A stretch of 64,000 bases of DNA from DATDAH01 sp963792205 (GTDB taxonomy: Bacteria; Actinomycetota; Acidimicrobiia; Acidimicrobiales; DATDAH01), in assembly GCA_963792205.1 (NCBI GenBank), contig CAWBVI010000002.1:1116001-1180000 (forward strand), given 5' to 3'. Both the position numbers and the translations under genes were made by a program. Below the pieces are notes generated by a model. The model worked only from the letters and a program-made list of their open reading frames with translations, made no database searches and had not been told where the DNA came from. This document shows positions 62,790 through 64,000 of the stretch, one piece after another (within the stretch, counting starts at the first letter, position 1; each line of letters opens with the position of its first letter).

Positions 62790-62819
62790 TTGCATCCCTG
62801 CCCCGGGATTTCCCATACT
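62790..62819 (+). promoter_or_regulatory. promoter of the WhiB gene
   Basis: TTGCAT (62790-62795), 18 bp, CATACT (62814-62819), giving a leader of about 60 bases before the ATG at 62888. The GAGGGGAGCTGAG just before the start supplies the ribosome site. Confidence 0.4.
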
Positions 62820-62887
62820 GCGCCTCTGCCGACCAAGGGGGGTCGGGTCCCGTGACGGGAGCGATCGAGGGGAGCTGAGCAGAACCG

Positions 62888-63124
62888 ATGGCTGTCGCTG
62901 AGATCTGGAACGACGAGGCTGCTTGCAGGGGGCTGGACCCCGAGATCTTCTACCCGGTGTCCGAAGAGGACGCCGTCCAGGCCAAAGCGGTCTGCGCGCA
63001 GTGCGCCGTGCGCCCCGCCTGCCTGGAGCATGCGCTCGGGTCGCGGGAGCGCGACGGCGTGTGGGGCGGAGCCACCGAGAAGGAACGACGGCGCATCATC
63101 CGCCAACGCCGCCGATCGGCCTGA
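62888..63124 (+). CDS. WhiB-family iron-sulfur transcription factor
   Basis: 78 aa. Four cysteines (Cys13, Cys36, Cys39, Cys45) in the C-x22-C-x2-C-x5-C spacing ligate a [4Fe-4S] cluster. GVWGGATEKERRR (residues 58-70) is the turn plus the basic DNA-contact tail. WhiB proteins are actinobacterial and act with sigma factors in redox, division or resistance programmes. The length and position fit the short WhiB1/WhiB2/WhmD-like types, but I cannot say which. Confidence 0.92.
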   Translation: MAVAEIWNDEAACRGLDPEIFYPVSEEDAVQAKAVCAQCAVRPACLEHALGSRERDGVWGGATEKERRRIIRQRRRSA

Positions 63125-63137
63125 CCGTGACCCGGCG

Positions 63138-64000
63138 GTGACCGAGGCGTTCCCGGGCTGGGCCGCCGTCCTCGGCGAGGTCACCGCGGGACGCGACCTC
63201 GATCCCGACGTCGCCCACGCCGCCATGACCGAGGTGCTCGCTGGTGAGGCGACCCCCGCCCAGATCGCGGGCCTGGTCGTCGGCCTGCGCATGAAAGGCG
63301 AGACGGTCGAGGAGCTGGCCGCGCTGCGCCAGGCCATGCTCGACGCCGCCGAGCACATCGACCTGCCCGCGGGCATCGATGCCGTGGACACCTGCGGCAC
63401 CGGGGGGGACCGGGCCGGCACCATCAACGTGTCGAGCATCGCCGCGCTCGTGCTGGCCGGAGGCGGCGTGCCGGTGCTCAAGCACGGCAACCGCGCCTCG
63501 TCGTCCAAGTGCGGCTCCGCCGACGTCTACGAGGCGCTCGGCATCCCCATCGACCTCGGGGCGGAGGCGGTCGCCACCTCGGTGGTCGAGACGGGCTTCG
63601 GCTTCGCGATGGCGCCGCGGTTCCATGCCTCGATGCGCCATGCCGGTCCGGCCCGTCGGGAGCTGGGAATCCCGACGGCCTTCAACATCCTCGGTCCCAT
63701 CGCCAACCCGGCCGGGGTGCGCCGCCAGGTCGTCGGGGTGGCCGACGAGCGCGTGGCCGGGCGTCTGCTCGGTGTGCTCGTCGCCGCCGGCGCCGTCCAC
63801 GCCATGGTCGTCCACGGCGACGACGGCCTCGACGAGTTGACCACGACGACGACGAGCACGGTGCACGAGCTCCGGGATGGCTCGGTCACGACCGACCAGG
63901 TCGATCCGGAGGCCCTGGGGTTGGCCCGGTCCGATCCGGAGGACCTGGTGGGGGGTTCGGCGGAGGAGAATGCGGCCGCGGCCAAGGCGGTGCTGGGTGG
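63138..64000 (+). CDS. trpD: anthranilate phosphoribosyltransferase (5' part, continues beyond the window)
   Basis: GTG 63138 gives MTEAFPGWAAVLGEVTAGRD. The frame stays open to the window edge (287 codons). TrpD motifs: DTCGTGGDRAGTINVS near residue 83 (PRPP diphosphate loop), LKHGNRASSSKCGSADV near 113 (substrate and metal site), MAPRFHASMRHAGPARRELG near 160, FNILGPIANPA near 185 and VHGDDGLDE near 225. It joins anthranilate to PRPP in tryptophan synthesis. It starts 13 bp after the WhiB stop; the second catalytic Asp-Glu region should be just inside the missing end. Confidence 0.93.
   Translation, partial: MTEAFPGWAAVLGEVTAGRDLDPDVAHAAMTEVLAGEATPAQIAGLVVGLRMKGETVEELAALRQAMLDAAEHIDLPAGIDAVDTCGTGGDRAGTINVSSIAALVLAGGGVPVLKHGNRASSSKCGSADVYEALGIPIDLGAEAVATSVVETGFGFAMAPRFHASMRHAGPARRELGIPTAFNILGPIANPAGVRRQVVGVADERVAGRLLGVLVAAGAVHAMVVHGDDGLDELTTTTTSTVHELRDGSVTTDQVDPEALGLARSDPEDLVGGSAEENAAAAKAVLG

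Overview
The window is very GC-rich DNA from an actinobacterium (Actinomycetota). A WhiB regulator, a DivIVA-like coiled-coil protein, an LCP ligase, DUF6529 and DUF6582 proteins and a class A RNase P RNA all fit. The mix of families suggests class Acidimicrobiia (Iamia-like), but that is inference, because no rRNA or other marker gene is present. Genes are tightly packed, GTG starts are frequent and ATGA/GTGA overlaps are common.

1-20 kb is ordinary chromosome. It holds a sulfide:quinone-reductase-like flavoprotein with a GlxA-type regulator, a CNNM/CorC-type membrane protein, type I pantothenate kinase, a DivIVA-like protein, a membrane cytochrome c next to a DUF6529 membrane protein, a class A penicillin-binding protein, a zinc-ribbon coiled-coil protein, a LigD-type polymerase, an LCP protein and DNA polymerase IV with a LexA-type box at its start. 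17.6-27.6 kb carries secreted proteins (S8 protease with DUF4214 repeats, PQQ-type beta-propeller lipoprotein, serine hydrolase lipoprotein) and a cyclase-domain protein. Almost every gene there contains single-base frameshifts, and a PhoX-like gene has lost its 5' part. This looks like a poorly resolved stretch of assembly or a decaying locus.

27.7-33.8 kb holds a DUF2330 protein plus cupredoxin, a quinone-oxidoreductase-like enzyme, a DrrAB-type ABC exporter and small accessory genes. 33.8-36.8 kb is littered with gene remnants.

36.8-46.7 kb is the most interesting part. An intact rnpB gene lies on the minus strand at about 46645-47021. Its 3' end is repeated in direct orientation at 44.58 kb and 36.86 kb, and those two copies share 49 of 50 bases with each other, including a terminator-like hairpin. 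The repeats bound two segments: a 7.7-kb segment of oxidoreductases, hydrolases and HTH regulators, and a 2-kb islet of three orphan genes, one with a HEPN-type RX4H motif. No integrase is visible. This pattern is what successive insertions at the 3' end of rnpB would leave.

47.1-54.9 kb is a LacI-controlled beta-glucoside operon: regulator, MsmK-type ATPase, binding protein, two permeases, a small membrane protein and a GH1 beta-glucosidase. Two TGGAAGCGCTTCCA operators lie in its promoter region. 54.8-62.7 kb, on the minus strand, is a glycerol 3-phosphate cluster (glpD with a frameshift, an alkyl-DHAP-synthase-like flavoprotein, a membrane protein, glpK) followed by a cupredoxin lipoprotein, an amine-oxidase-like flavoprotein, a YjbR protein and a nucleotidyltransferase. 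The right end has a WhiB gene and the start of trpD.
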